From Akkermansia muciniphila (GTDB lineage: Bacteria; Verrucomicrobiota; Verrucomicrobiia; Limisphaerales; BJHT01): a stretch of 64,000 nt of DNA. Position numbers and translations under genes: made by a program. This document shows, piece by piece, positions 42,783-49,821 of the stretch; position 1 is the first letter of the stretch; every line of letters starts with the position of its first letter. The stretch spans positions 30,066 to 94,065 of the forward strand of contig CAMAUZ010000021.1 of NCBI GenBank assembly GCA_945861535.1, read 5' to 3'. Under the pieces are notes generated by a model. That model was given only the letters and a program-made list of their open reading frames with translations, was not told the origin of the DNA and made no database searches.

Positions 42783-43676
42783 ATGAACGACCCAGCACCC
42801 GTCTCGCCTGCCGACTGCCACTTCCGCGTCGCATCAGCCGCGGACGCCCCGGCGGTGAACCAGTTGTTCGCCGAATATCTCGCCAGCCTCGGCCTGACGC
42901 CCGATGCCGAACTGGACGCCGACCTGGTGGACTTCCCCGCCGCCTACACTGCTCCGGGCGACACCTTTCTCGTGGCCACCGGCCCGGACGGTCAACTCCG
43001 CGGCATGGGCGGCATCCGGCGCGGCGAGCTGCGACGCGTGTTTGTGCGCGCCACACAACGCGGTCGCGGCCTTGCGCGCGCCCTCGTGCTGCGACTCCTT
43101 CAGTCCGCCATCGCCACCGGCCAGACCCAGTTCCACGGCGTGATCGCGCGGTCGAACACCTCCATCCGCGAGGTGGACCTCGCCTGCGGCCTGCTCCCCA
43201 CCGGACGCGTCCCTAGCCACCCCAAGCAGCGCGACTGCGAAACCCTCGCCGTCACCCGCCCGCCAGATTTGTCCCGTCCCGTCATGCTCCTCATCGGCGG
43301 CACGCCGGCCCACTGGCGCGCCCTGCTCACCCACTTCTCTCCCCAGTTCAACATCCTCTTCGCCTGGCACGACTCGGAAACCACCGCCGTGGACCTCGTG
43401 CGCGAACAGACCACCGCCGCCCGATGGGTCGGTGCCATCCGCTGCGACCTCGCACGCCCCGAGCGCCTGCCCTTCCTCGCCGAAGTCGCGCAAACCCTCG
43501 CCGGCCCGTGCCGCGCGCTCCTCGTCCTGCCTGGTGCCGAGACGCTCCTCCCTGCGCTGAAGCAGGCGTTTGCCCCACAACTCGCCGCGCATCCCGCATC
43601 CCAAATCGTGCAGGTCACCGATCCCATTCGCCCGGACGAACTGACCACCCTTCTCTCCGCCGCCGCCGCCCGCTAA
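42783..43676 (+). CDS. GNAT acetyltransferase fused to an unknown ~140-residue domain
   Basis: This is a 297-residue protein from MNDPAPVSPADCHF. Residues ~12-155 form a GNAT domain: 'FRVASAADAPAVNQLFAEYL', 'LRRVFVRATQRGRGLARAL' (acetyl-CoA loop R/Q-x-x-G-x-G/A) and 'VIARSNTSIREVDLACGLLP'. From about residue 160 'SRPVMLLIGGTPAHWRALLT' begins a second alpha/beta region with a Rossmann-like look, ending 'LVLPGAETLLPALKQAFAPQ', which I cannot place. The acceptor substrate is unknown. It is followed 12 bp later by the SET-domain gene, so they are likely co-transcribed. Confidence 0.75.
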   Translation: MNDPAPVSPADCHFRVASAADAPAVNQLFAEYLASLGLTPDAELDADLVDFPAAYTAPGDTFLVATGPDGQLRGMGGIRRGELRRVFVRATQRGRGLARALVLRLLQSAIATGQTQFHGVIARSNTSIREVDLACGLLPTGRVPSHPKQRDCETLAVTRPPDLSRPVMLLIGGTPAHWRALLTHFSPQFNILFAWHDSETTAVDLVREQTTAARWVGAIRCDLARPERLPFLAEVAQTLAGPCRALLVLPGAETLLPALKQAFAPQLAAHPASQIVQVTDPIRPDELTTLLSAAAAR

Positions 43677-43688
43677 TCTCCCGCCAAC

Positions 43689-44081
43689 ATGTTGATCATC
43701 GCCACCACCTTGCGGCCCAGCCCCGTTCACGGCCTGGGCGTTTTCACCACGCAACCCGTCCGCGCCGGCACCGTCGTCTCGCGCTTCCTGCCGCCCTTCG
43801 ATATTCAATACCCCGCCGTCCTCCTCCCCGCGCTGAGCGACGCCGAGCGCGCCTATCTGCGGAACTTCGCCTACCGCAGCCGCTACACCGGCCTCTACAT
43901 CCTCACCGGCGACCACGACCGCTACATGAACCACAGCGACACCCCCAACGTGGGCATGAACCCAAACGGCAACACCGAAAACCTCGCCCTCCGCGACCTC
44001 ATCGCCGGCGAGGAACTCACCTGCGACTACCGCACCTTCGATGCCGACTGGCAGGAAAAACTCGGCCGCTCCGGCGACTAG
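43689..44081 (+). CDS. SET-domain protein (putative lysine methyltransferase)
   Basis: The 130 residues are one compact SET domain: 'PSPVHGLGVFTTQPVRAGTV' (the GxG/A SAM-binding start), 'YMNHSDTPNVGMN' (the NHS pseudoknot) and 'GEELTCDYRTFD' (the final Tyr motif). Such small SET proteins occur in bacteria and may methylate lysines in proteins; the target is unknown. No post-SET or recruitment domain is present. It sits 12 bp behind the GNAT gene, giving a pair of protein or small-molecule modifying enzymes. Confidence 0.88.
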   Translation: MLIIATTLRPSPVHGLGVFTTQPVRAGTVVSRFLPPFDIQYPAVLLPALSDAERAYLRNFAYRSRYTGLYILTGDHDRYMNHSDTPNVGMNPNGNTENLALRDLIAGEELTCDYRTFDADWQEKLGRSGD

Positions 44082-44096
44082 AACCGCAGGAGAGAT

Positions 44097-44237
44097 GAAC
44101 CACGAAATACACGAAACACATGAAAACAGAGGCTGAGAATGACTTTCGCCGGTTCGGAAAAACCTCACTTGTCCGTGAACACGAGCACCGCCTCCGCCCC
44201 TTTCCCTTTTCGTGTCTTTTGTGTTTTTCGTGGTCTC
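44097..44237. repeat. Word-repeat hairpin (ACCACGAAATACACGAAACA arms)
   Basis: The left arm (44097-44130) is a tandem of CACGAAA words. The right arm (44200-44236) is CCTTTTCGTGTCTTTTGTGT followed by TTTTCGTGGTC. It is 16 bp after the SET gene stop. It shares its word family with 18646-18863. Confidence 0.85.
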
Positions 44238-44283
44238 AACTTCTTATTCCGAGCTGTAACCACGGTGTTGGAAGCACCGAGAT

Positions 44284-44381
44284 GAACCACAGAGACACGA
44301 TGAACACAAAGGAAAGACAGTGCCAGCATCCGCCGGCCAATGCTTTGTCTTCTCTGTGTTCATCGTGTCTCTGTGGTTAAT
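44284..44381. repeat. Word-repeat hairpin (CACAGAGACACGATGAACAC arms)
   Basis: The left arm (44284-44320) and right arm (44346-44381) are near-perfect 36-bp inverses, with a loop of about 25 bp. Immediately after the previous hairpin, it makes a tandem of two different word families in the gap 44082-44415. A single pair of the same family with a much wider loop occurs at 60712-61272. Confidence 0.87.
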
Positions 44382-44415
44382 AACCATCATCCCTACTTAA
44401 ATAGTTACCGCTAAG

Positions 44416-45093
44416 ATGAAACTCCTCACCGACTACACCCAGTGGTACGACCACCTCTTCGACGACACCGGCCCCACCTTCCACCGCACCGCGCGCACCC
44501 GCGGCGGACTCGCCAAGCGCGACCAGTTCCAGCTCTTCGAGCGCCTCGGCTGGGCCGTCCCGCCCCACGGCGTCATCGCCGAACTCGCCACCCGCACCGG
44601 CCTCGCCCGCGACTGGCAATTCCCCGCCGCCACCTGGCAGCGCGAACTCGACGTCATCGTTTATCTCGACGAATTCCAACATCAGGGCGAAGGCAAACTG
44701 AAACTCCCCCTCTCCGACGCGCTCGCGCAATTCCCCGACCACTACGGCTCCCTCTTCATCCCGCTCGCGAACCCCGCCGTCAGCCTCCGCCATGTCCGCG
44801 TTGGCCGTCTCGGCTTCTGGCTCCGGCAGCAAGGCGGCGACGACTGGCGCTCCAACCGCAACGACCACGAAACGGTCCTCGCCCGCACCCACCACGCCGA
44901 GGCCAACCCCATCCCGCGCGTCCTCTGGGCCGTGGACTTCCTCCCCGCGCCCGCCGGCCTGCTCGCCGTGGACTTCAACACCGCCCCGCAACTCGTCACC
45001 CTCCACGAAACCAGCGCCCTCACCATCGAAGAAATCCGCAGCGAACTGGACTTCGCCGCCGCCACCGCGCCCGGCACACTTCGCCAGTTCTGA
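44416..45093 (+). CDS. Hypothetical protein, 225 aa
   Basis: I do not recognise a domain. The start MKLLTDYTQWYDHLFDDTGP and the middle 'WQRELDVIVYLDEFQHQGEG' and 'RVLWAVDFLPAPAGLLAVDF' suggest an alpha/beta soluble protein without signal peptide. 'HYGSLFIPLANPAVSLRHVR' is the most structured-looking segment. It lies just past two hairpin repeats in the accessory patch, and its own promoter would have to lie within about 35 bp or inside the repeat. Confidence 0.6.
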   Translation: MKLLTDYTQWYDHLFDDTGPTFHRTARTRGGLAKRDQFQLFERLGWAVPPHGVIAELATRTGLARDWQFPAATWQRELDVIVYLDEFQHQGEGKLKLPLSDALAQFPDHYGSLFIPLANPAVSLRHVRVGRLGFWLRQQGGDDWRSNRNDHETVLARTHHAEANPIPRVLWAVDFLPAPAGLLAVDFNTAPQLVTLHETSALTIEEIRSELDFAAATAPGTLRQF

Positions 45094-45274
45094 CCACCGC
45101 CGCTGGACGCACCGGAGCGGGATCGCCTCGTGAGTTCCCAGCGATGTCCAGCCTTCCCTGATTATTTCAACAGCCCCCGCTGGTTCGTCACCGCCGCCGC
45201 CCTGACACCCAACCCCCTGAACCGCCAATGCGTCAGTCTCCGAGCTTCGGGCGCGGAAATCCTGCTTGTGATTG

Positions 45275-45577
45275 CTAACCGACCTTGGTGCGCCGGGAAA
45301 TCCAGTAGAGCGGTTTTCGACGGTTGTGAGCCACCGCCAAAACCCAAAGCGTCTGTTCCCTGACAACGAAGGGCAGGTAATATGGAAATACCCGGAGGTT
45401 GATGCGGCGATACGCTCCCGGGCGGAGGTGATAATACTCCGAGTGGTCGGCAATCCGACGCACGCATCGATCCAGTTCATCCTTGAACCGTTGACCCAAT
45501 CCGCGTCGCGCCGCTTCGTAGCCCGAGAGCGTCTCGAGAAACTCGCTCTGGGCCTCCTCGACAAAGCGGATTGTCAT
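45275..45577 (-). CDS. ParE/RelE-family toxin
   Basis: This is a 100-residue toxin with the expected parts: 'IRFVEEAQSEFLETLSGYEA', 'LGQRFKDELDRCVRRIADHS' (helix 2), and the strand block 'RPGAYRRINLRVFPYYLPFV' then 'LAVAHNRRKPLYWISRRTKV' at the C-terminus. The ATG overlaps the antitoxin stop by 4 bp (45574-45577). Gyrase poisoning is typical for ParE, but the target is inferred from family only. Confidence 0.85.
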   Translation of the reverse strand: MTIRFVEEAQSEFLETLSGYEAARRGLGQRFKDELDRCVRRIADHSEYYHLRPGAYRRINLRVFPYYLPFVVREQTLWVLAVAHNRRKPLYWISRRTKVG

Positions 45578-45807
45578 TGGCCCAATCTTCTCGCCGCCGC
45601 TCGCATCACGTCCTCGTAGGCCACGCCAATGACGCGACCCTCGTCAATGGCGCGGATGCGGTCGCGAATCTCCGAATCCCATGCGGCCTCCGCCTCGGGA
45701 TCAACCGCGCCTGCCGCGCTCTCCAGCAGAAACCCCGCTAGTGCGACCCGCTGCGGAGGCAGAAGCTCCATCGCATCTTTGGTGATATCATCCAGTGCTT
45801 TTGGCAT
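45574..45807 (-). CDS. Addiction-module antitoxin (TIGR02574-like)
   Basis: From MPKALDDITKDAMELLPPQR (start 45807) the 77 residues show the short addiction-module fold 'RVALAGFLLESA' followed by 'EAEAAWDSEIRDRIRAIDEG', typical of the putative addiction module component family that pairs with ParE/RelE toxins. Upstream open frame to 46287 is not used. It is the first gene of the pair and probably represses the operon. Confidence 0.82.
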   Translation of the reverse strand: MPKALDDITKDAMELLPPQRVALAGFLLESAAGAVDPEAEAAWDSEIRDRIRAIDEGRVIGVAYEDVMRAAARRLGQ

Positions 45808-45855
45808 GGGAAAAGAGTTGCTGCGGCTGCATCGTCGGTCAAGCGCTCTGACTTG

Positions 45856-46024
45856 ACCGACGGCCCAAGGCCAGCGACGGCGAAGCGCGGCGGGCTGCGG
45901 GTGATCTATTACTGGTGGGTGGCCACGGACCGCATTTCGTTGCTGCTCGTTTATCCGAAGAACGAGCAGGACGATTTGAGCGCGGAGCAGGTGAAACAAC
46001 TTCGGAGAGCGTTGGGAATTTGAG
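45856..46024 (+). pseudogene. HigB-like toxin, N-terminal part lost
   Basis: In frame to the stop at 46022-46024 the translation reads 'KRGGLRVIYYWWVATDRISL' and then LLVYPKNEQDDLSAEQVKQL, the C-terminal half of RelE/HigB toxins that pair with NadS-like antitoxins. The upstream 50-60 residues are missing and there is no good start codon. The join lies next to the divergent addiction-module antitoxin, so insertion or recombination there probably removed the front. The intact antitoxin gene follows 2 bp later. Confidence 0.75.
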
Positions 46025-46026
46025 CC

Positions 46027-46317
46027 ATGAAAAAAGAACTGTTCAACGAACTGCTGCAAAGCGTGAACGAAGCGGCCGCCATCGAGCGGGGCGCCGCCCA
46101 GCCTTCTCGCACGTTTACGGTGAAAACCGCCAACGACGTGGTGCGGGTGCGGACCCATCTCGGCCTGCCGCAAACCAAGTTTGCCAAGCTGCTCGGCATC
46201 AGCGAGGACACGCTGCAAAACTGGGAGCAAGGCCGCCGCAAACCCGCCGGCCCCGCCAAAGTGCTGCTGAGAATCGCTGCGAAACACCCGAAAATCGTCC
46301 TCGAAACCGCCGCATAA
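46027..46317 (+). CDS. higA: HigA/NadS-type XRE antitoxin
   Basis: This is a 96-residue protein with an XRE helix-turn-helix: 'VVRVRTHLGLPQTKFAKLLG' and 'ISEDTLQNWEQGRRKPAGPA', followed by 'KVLLRIAAKHPKIVLETAA'. The front 'MKKELFNELLQSVNEAAAI' matches NadS-type antitoxins that follow HigB toxins. It would bind the HigB toxin and its own promoter. The toxin partner is truncated, so here the antitoxin may persist as a solitary regulator. Confidence 0.88.
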   Translation: MKKELFNELLQSVNEAAAIERGAAQPSRTFTVKTANDVVRVRTHLGLPQTKFAKLLGISEDTLQNWEQGRRKPAGPAKVLLRIAAKHPKIVLETAA

Positions 46318-46563
46318 ACTCGCGGTCCAGCCCCGGGTGTCACATCACGGACTTGCAGCCCTGCATCCCCTTCCGGCCCGACCGGTCCCGCCCACTTTTC
46401 ATTTCCGCCGCTGAAAGCAGCGAAGGACATGAGAGGTTCTTCGCGCTCGATAACGAGCCGCGCCCCAAGCCACTCCCCGTTTCGCTCTTCGCCTTTCTGC
46501 CTTCGTTTTCACCCAGGCCATCCCCCGCTTTACTTCCGCCCCCGCCCTCCCTTTACTCCGCGC

Positions 46564-47865
46564 ATGTTCACCGCCCTGCCCCGCATCTCCGGCGCTTGCC
46601 TCGCCGCCTTCATCTCGACCCTGCTCTTCGCCCCCGCCCACGCGGCGACCACCGATTGGCCGCAATGGCGGGGACCGAATCGCGACGCCATTTGCACCGA
46701 GACGGGCCTGCTGAAAACTTGGCCGACCAACGGCCCGCCGTTGCTCTGGCGCGCCAGCGGACTCGGCAGCGGCTATTCGAGCGTCGCCATTGTCGGCGAC
46801 CGCATCTACACGATCAGCAACCGCCGCGGCAAAGACGGCGGCGGCACGCATCTCGTCGCCCTCGCGCTCGCGGACGGCAAACCCGTCTGGGCCACGCTCT
46901 TCCCCGCCGGCGGCAAAGACGGCAATCCCAACGGCACGCCCACGGTCGATGGCGAACTCACCTACGCCATCTCGCTCGGCGGCACGCTGGTGTGCGCCAA
47001 GACCGCGACCGGCGAAATCGTGTGGAGCAAAAATTTCGGCAAAGATTTTGAGGGCGGCATGATGTCCGGTTGGGGCTTCAGCGAATCCCCGCTCGTCGAT
47101 GGCGACAAACTGATCGTCACTCCCGGCGGCACGAAATCCACCATCGTCGCGCTCAACAAGAAGACCGGAGAACTCATCTGGAAATGCCCCGTCGCGGACG
47201 TCGGCGGCCGCGGCAAGGACGGCTCGGCTTACACCGGCGCGGTCGTCAGCGAAGGCGCGGGCGTGCGGCAATACATCCAACTCCTCGGCCGCGGCGTCGT
47301 GGGCGTGCGCGCCAGCGACGGCAAACTTCTCTGGACCTACAACCGCGTCGCCAACGGTACCGCCAACATTCCCACGCCGCTCGTCAAAGGCGACCACGTC
47401 TTCTGTTCGACCGGCTACGGCACCGGCGGCGGTTTGTTGAAACTCGTCCCCAGCGGCGACAAGGGTGTGAACGCCGAGGAAGTCTATTTTCTCAACGCGA
47501 AGGATTTTCAAAATCACCACGGCGGCATGATCCTCGTCGGCGACCATCTCTACGCCGGCCACGGCCACAACAACGGCTTCCCCATCTGCCTCGAACTCAA
47601 GACCGGCAAGGTCATCTGGGGCAAAGACCGCGGCCCCGGCGCAGGTTCGGCCGCGATCCTCTTCGCCGACGGCCATCTCTATTTCCGCTACGAAAACGCC
47701 GTCATGGCCCTCATCGAAGCCACGCCCGAAGGCTACCGCGAGAAAGGCTCGTTCGAACTCGCCAGCAAGAACGGCAAAAGCTGGTCGCATCCGGTCATCC
47801 ACAAGGGGCTCCTCTACCTCCGCGACCAGGACAACCTGCTCTGCTATGACATCCGGGCGAAGTGA
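46564..47865 (+). CDS. PQQ-type beta-propeller protein, exported
   Basis: This is a 433-residue protein with signal peptide 'ISGACLAAFISTLLFAPAHA' and start ATG 46564. 'DWPQWRGPNRDAICTETGLL' is the usual verrucomicrobial/planctomycete opening. Several blades with 'ALADGKPVWATLFPAG', 'TKTGE/KKTGELIWKCPV' and 'ASDGKLLWTYNRV' follow, i.e. the A-x-D/N-x-G-x-x-x-W pattern of PQQ-like propellers. No enzymatic residues are apparent, so it may be a binding or scaffold protein in the periplasm. The stop is 5 bp before the left arm of the four-helix-bundle element. Confidence 0.9.
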   Translation: MFTALPRISGACLAAFISTLLFAPAHAATTDWPQWRGPNRDAICTETGLLKTWPTNGPPLLWRASGLGSGYSSVAIVGDRIYTISNRRGKDGGGTHLVALALADGKPVWATLFPAGGKDGNPNGTPTVDGELTYAISLGGTLVCAKTATGEIVWSKNFGKDFEGGMMSGWGFSESPLVDGDKLIVTPGGTKSTIVALNKKTGELIWKCPVADVGGRGKDGSAYTGAVVSEGAGVRQYIQLLGRGVVGVRASDGKLLWTYNRVANGTANIPTPLVKGDHVFCSTGYGTGGGLLKLVPSGDKGVNAEEVYFLNAKDFQNHHGGMILVGDHLYAGHGHNNGFPICLELKTGKVIWGKDRGPGAGSAAILFADGHLYFRYENAVMALIEATPEGYREKGSFELASKNGKSWSHPVIHKGLLYLRDQDNLLCYDIRAK

Positions 47866-47869
47866 GATG

Positions 47870-48424
47870 GGAAGCTCAAAGCTTAAAGCTCAAAGCTCAA
47901 GGGAAGGTTCAAGGGACAAGGTCCAATTGAGCGAGAATCATTTGGTGCGCATCGAACCAAAGATGCAGAGGAGTTCGTGGGCTTCGCGGTAGAGTGGGCG
48001 GGCGGCTTCGGCGAGCGATGGCTCCGCGGCGGCGACCATGCGGAGGAAGAACTTGGTTTCTTTGGCTTCCTTGACGCAGCGGCTGACCGTGAACTGGAAA
48101 TCCTTCTTCGAGACGGCTTCGTTCGCCTCACAATAATTGGCACCAATGCTCGTTCCTGCTCCGACCAGTTGATCGATCAAACGGTTGTTAACCGGGTCAC
48201 GGGGAATCCGTTTTGCAAAGCGGACAATTTGTTCTCCAAACTTCGCGGTGCGTTCCAGCAAGTCCCACGCGTGCTGCGGTCCCGACTCCGGCGGCCCATC
48301 GCGAAGCAAGCCATCAGAAAACGCCGATTCTTCTGCCAACCAGTCCACCCAATGCTCCGGCGTTCTTGGTCCTTCTTCCATTGGAACTTCCCTTGAGCTT
48401 TGAGCTTTAAGCTTTGAGCTTTGC
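47870..48424. mobile_element. Candidate element: IVP-like gene enclosed by AGCTCAAAG word-repeat arms
   Basis: The left arm (47870-47925) reads AAGCTCAAAGCTTAAAGCTC ... AAGGGAAGGTTCAAGGGACA; the right arm (48367-48424) is its near-exact inverse, with small indels. The enclosed DNA is almost wholly the four-helix-bundle gene. The element starts 5 bp after the PQQ gene stop and ends 3 bp before the exbD stop codon. The same arms occur at 28433, 38311, 38542-38698 and 49618-49806 without a gene. Confidence 0.72.
47938..48381 (-). CDS. Four-helix-bundle protein (23S rRNA IVP family)
   Basis: This is a 147-residue protein. 'GAGTSIGANYCEANEAVSKK' followed by 'FQFTVSRCVKEAKETKFFLR' is the core of the 23S rRNA intervening-sequence protein (S23/IVP) family, a four-helix bundle related to Avd of diversity-generating retroelements. 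The front ~40 residues (MEEGPRTPEHWVDWLAEESA) are an extra N-terminus not typical of the family. IVP genes are known inside helical insertions of 23S rRNA; here the gene lies in an intergenic stem-loop made of repeat arms. The biochemical function of the family is not established. Confidence 0.85.
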   Translation of the reverse strand: MEEGPRTPEHWVDWLAEESAFSDGLLRDGPPESGPQHAWDLLERTAKFGEQIVRFAKRIPRDPVNNRLIDQLVGAGTSIGANYCEANEAVSKKDFQFTVSRCVKEAKETKFFLRMVAAAEPSLAEAARPLYREAHELLCIFGSMRTK

Positions 48425-48426
48425 CC

Positions 48427-48843
48427 TCATTTTCCCGCCTTCTGCGTGAACGCGCTCACGTTCTTGATCCCCGCCGTTTTCGCCGCGTCCATCACCTTCA
48501 CGATCTGGCCGAAGGGCGCATCCTGATCCGCGCGGATGGCCATCACCACGGCGGGGTTGCGCTTGGCCCGCGCCGTCAGTTCCGTTTGCAGCTTGTCGTA
48601 CGTCACCGGGATGGTTTCGAGATAGAGATGCGGCTCCACCTTCGCAATCGTCACCACCACCACGTTCTGGTCGCCCGCGCCGTCCTTCTGCTGCTTGGAC
48701 TCCGGCAGCGTCAGGCGCACCGACGGCTGCGTTTTGAAAGTGGTCGTCACCATCAAAAAGATCAGCACCACCATCAACACATCGATCAGGGAAACGATGA
48801 TGACGGCGGGCGGCTGCCGACGTTTGCGCTCGCTGAAACGCAT
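48427..48843 (-). CDS. exbD: ExbD/TolR-type biopolymer transport protein
   Basis: This is a 138-residue protein with one N-terminal membrane helix 'PAVIIVSLIDVLMVVLIFLM' containing the conserved Asp (VSLIDVLM) that carries protons, and a periplasmic domain ending 'KTAGIKNVSAFTQK'. It pairs with the ExbB-like protein just upstream (2 bp apart) to harness proton-motive force for TonB. Its 3' end abuts the four-helix-bundle element. Confidence 0.93.
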   Translation of the reverse strand: MRFSERKRRQPPAVIIVSLIDVLMVVLIFLMVTTTFKTQPSVRLTLPESKQQKDGAGDQNVVVVTIAKVEPHLYLETIPVTYDKLQTELTARAKRNPAVVMAIRADQDAPFGQIVKVMDAAKTAGIKNVSAFTQKAGK

Positions 48844-48845
48844 GG

Positions 48846-49442
48846 TCAGGTTTTTTTCCGTGTCCGCTCCAGCCGCCGGAGCAGCTCGTCGCAGATGGTT
48901 TCCATCTCAACAGTCAGCGTCTCAACCTTCCGGCTGTAGTAGCTCCACGCGATGAGCGACGGAATGGCGACGAGCAGCCCGAGCAGCGTCGCGTTCAAGG
49001 CCAGCGCAATGCCCGACGCGAACGCCGAATTATCCGCCAGCCCCTTTTCCCCGAGCGCATTGAAGAGCTTGATCAGGCCGTAAATCGTGCCCACCAGCCC
49101 CATCAACGGCGCGATGCCGGTCGCGATTTCCAGCACGATGAGGCCGCGCTCGAGGCGGATGATCTCGTGGCGCGCGCGCGTCTCGAGCGCGTCCTTGATC
49201 TCCTCCAGCGGCACTCCGAGATGATCGACCGCCGTGATCAGCAGCGTGCTCAACGCCGAGGGATTCGCCGCACACGCGCGGCGCAAGATCGGGGCGTCGG
49301 CGGACGCGCGGCAGTTCTCCACCGCGTCCTCGACCGCCGCGGGAATGACCTTGTTCCACCGCAGGGCGAGACCGCGCTCAATGATGAATGTCAGGCTGAT
49401 GATCGAGGCGACCACCAACGCGACCATGATTAATCCTTCCAT
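48846..49442 (-). CDS. exbB: MotA/TolQ/ExbB proton-channel family protein
   Basis: This is a 198-residue protein with three membrane segments (LIMVALVVASIISLTFIIERG; LEIATGIAPLMGLVGTIYGL; GIALALNATLLGLLVAIPSLI) and the conserved 'APLMGLVGTIYGLIKLF' and 'ALNATLLGLLVAIPSL' motifs of the family. It forms the channel with ExbD. The order tonB - exbB - exbD on the minus strand is that of a TonB energy-transduction operon, although a repeat lies between tonB and exbB. Confidence 0.93.
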   Translation of the reverse strand: MEGLIMVALVVASIISLTFIIERGLALRWNKVIPAAVEDAVENCRASADAPILRRACAANPSALSTLLITAVDHLGVPLEEIKDALETRARHEIIRLERGLIVLEIATGIAPLMGLVGTIYGLIKLFNALGEKGLADNSAFASGIALALNATLLGLLVAIPSLIAWSYYSRKVETLTVEMETICDELLRRLERTRKKT

Positions 49443-49617
49443 CGTGATGTAGGTAGTAGGTTGAAAATCGAAAGTTGCGCCGCCAGACGGGCTGACGTGC
49501 CGGATTCAAGACGCGCGCGATTGAACGAGCCACCCCCGCCAAACGCAAGCGGGAAGCACGGCAAGAAGGGGCGGCGCGAAAGCGACGACGTTGGTGGGGA
49601 GGGGAGCGCTTGCCGAG

Positions 49618-49806
49618 AAGCTCAAAGTTCAAAGCTCAAGGGAAACACCAAGCCCCAGATACCAAGCGGTGCGCGGTGGTTTCAGCGAACCGGACGGTCG
49701 CCTGATGGACGGCTTCTGCTTTCGCCGCTCCGAATCATTTGCGCCCTCGTCCTCACCTTGGTCCTTGAACCTTTCCCCTGAGCTTTGAGCTTTAGCCTTT
49801 GAGCTT
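49618..49806. repeat. Word-repeat hairpin of the AGCTCAAAG family, ORF-less
   Basis: The left arm (49618-49668) is AAGCTCAAAGTTCAAAGCTC ... AAACACCAAGCCCCAGATAC; the right arm (49755-49806) is CCTTGGTCCTTGAACCTTTC ... TTTAGCCTTTGAGCTT. The ~86-bp loop holds no gene. It interrupts the tonB-exbB interval, 16 bp from the tonB stop. The rest of 49443-49617 shows nothing clear. Confidence 0.82.
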
Positions 49807-49821
49807 CCGCCCCCCGCCCGC

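Noticed and set aside
44284..44381. Ordinary rho-independent terminators at each word-repeat hairpin
   Set aside because: Arms of 30-50 nt made of short words, with imperfect pairing and no clean U tract after the stem, do not fit the usual terminator, although a termination role is still possible and is listed as a finding.
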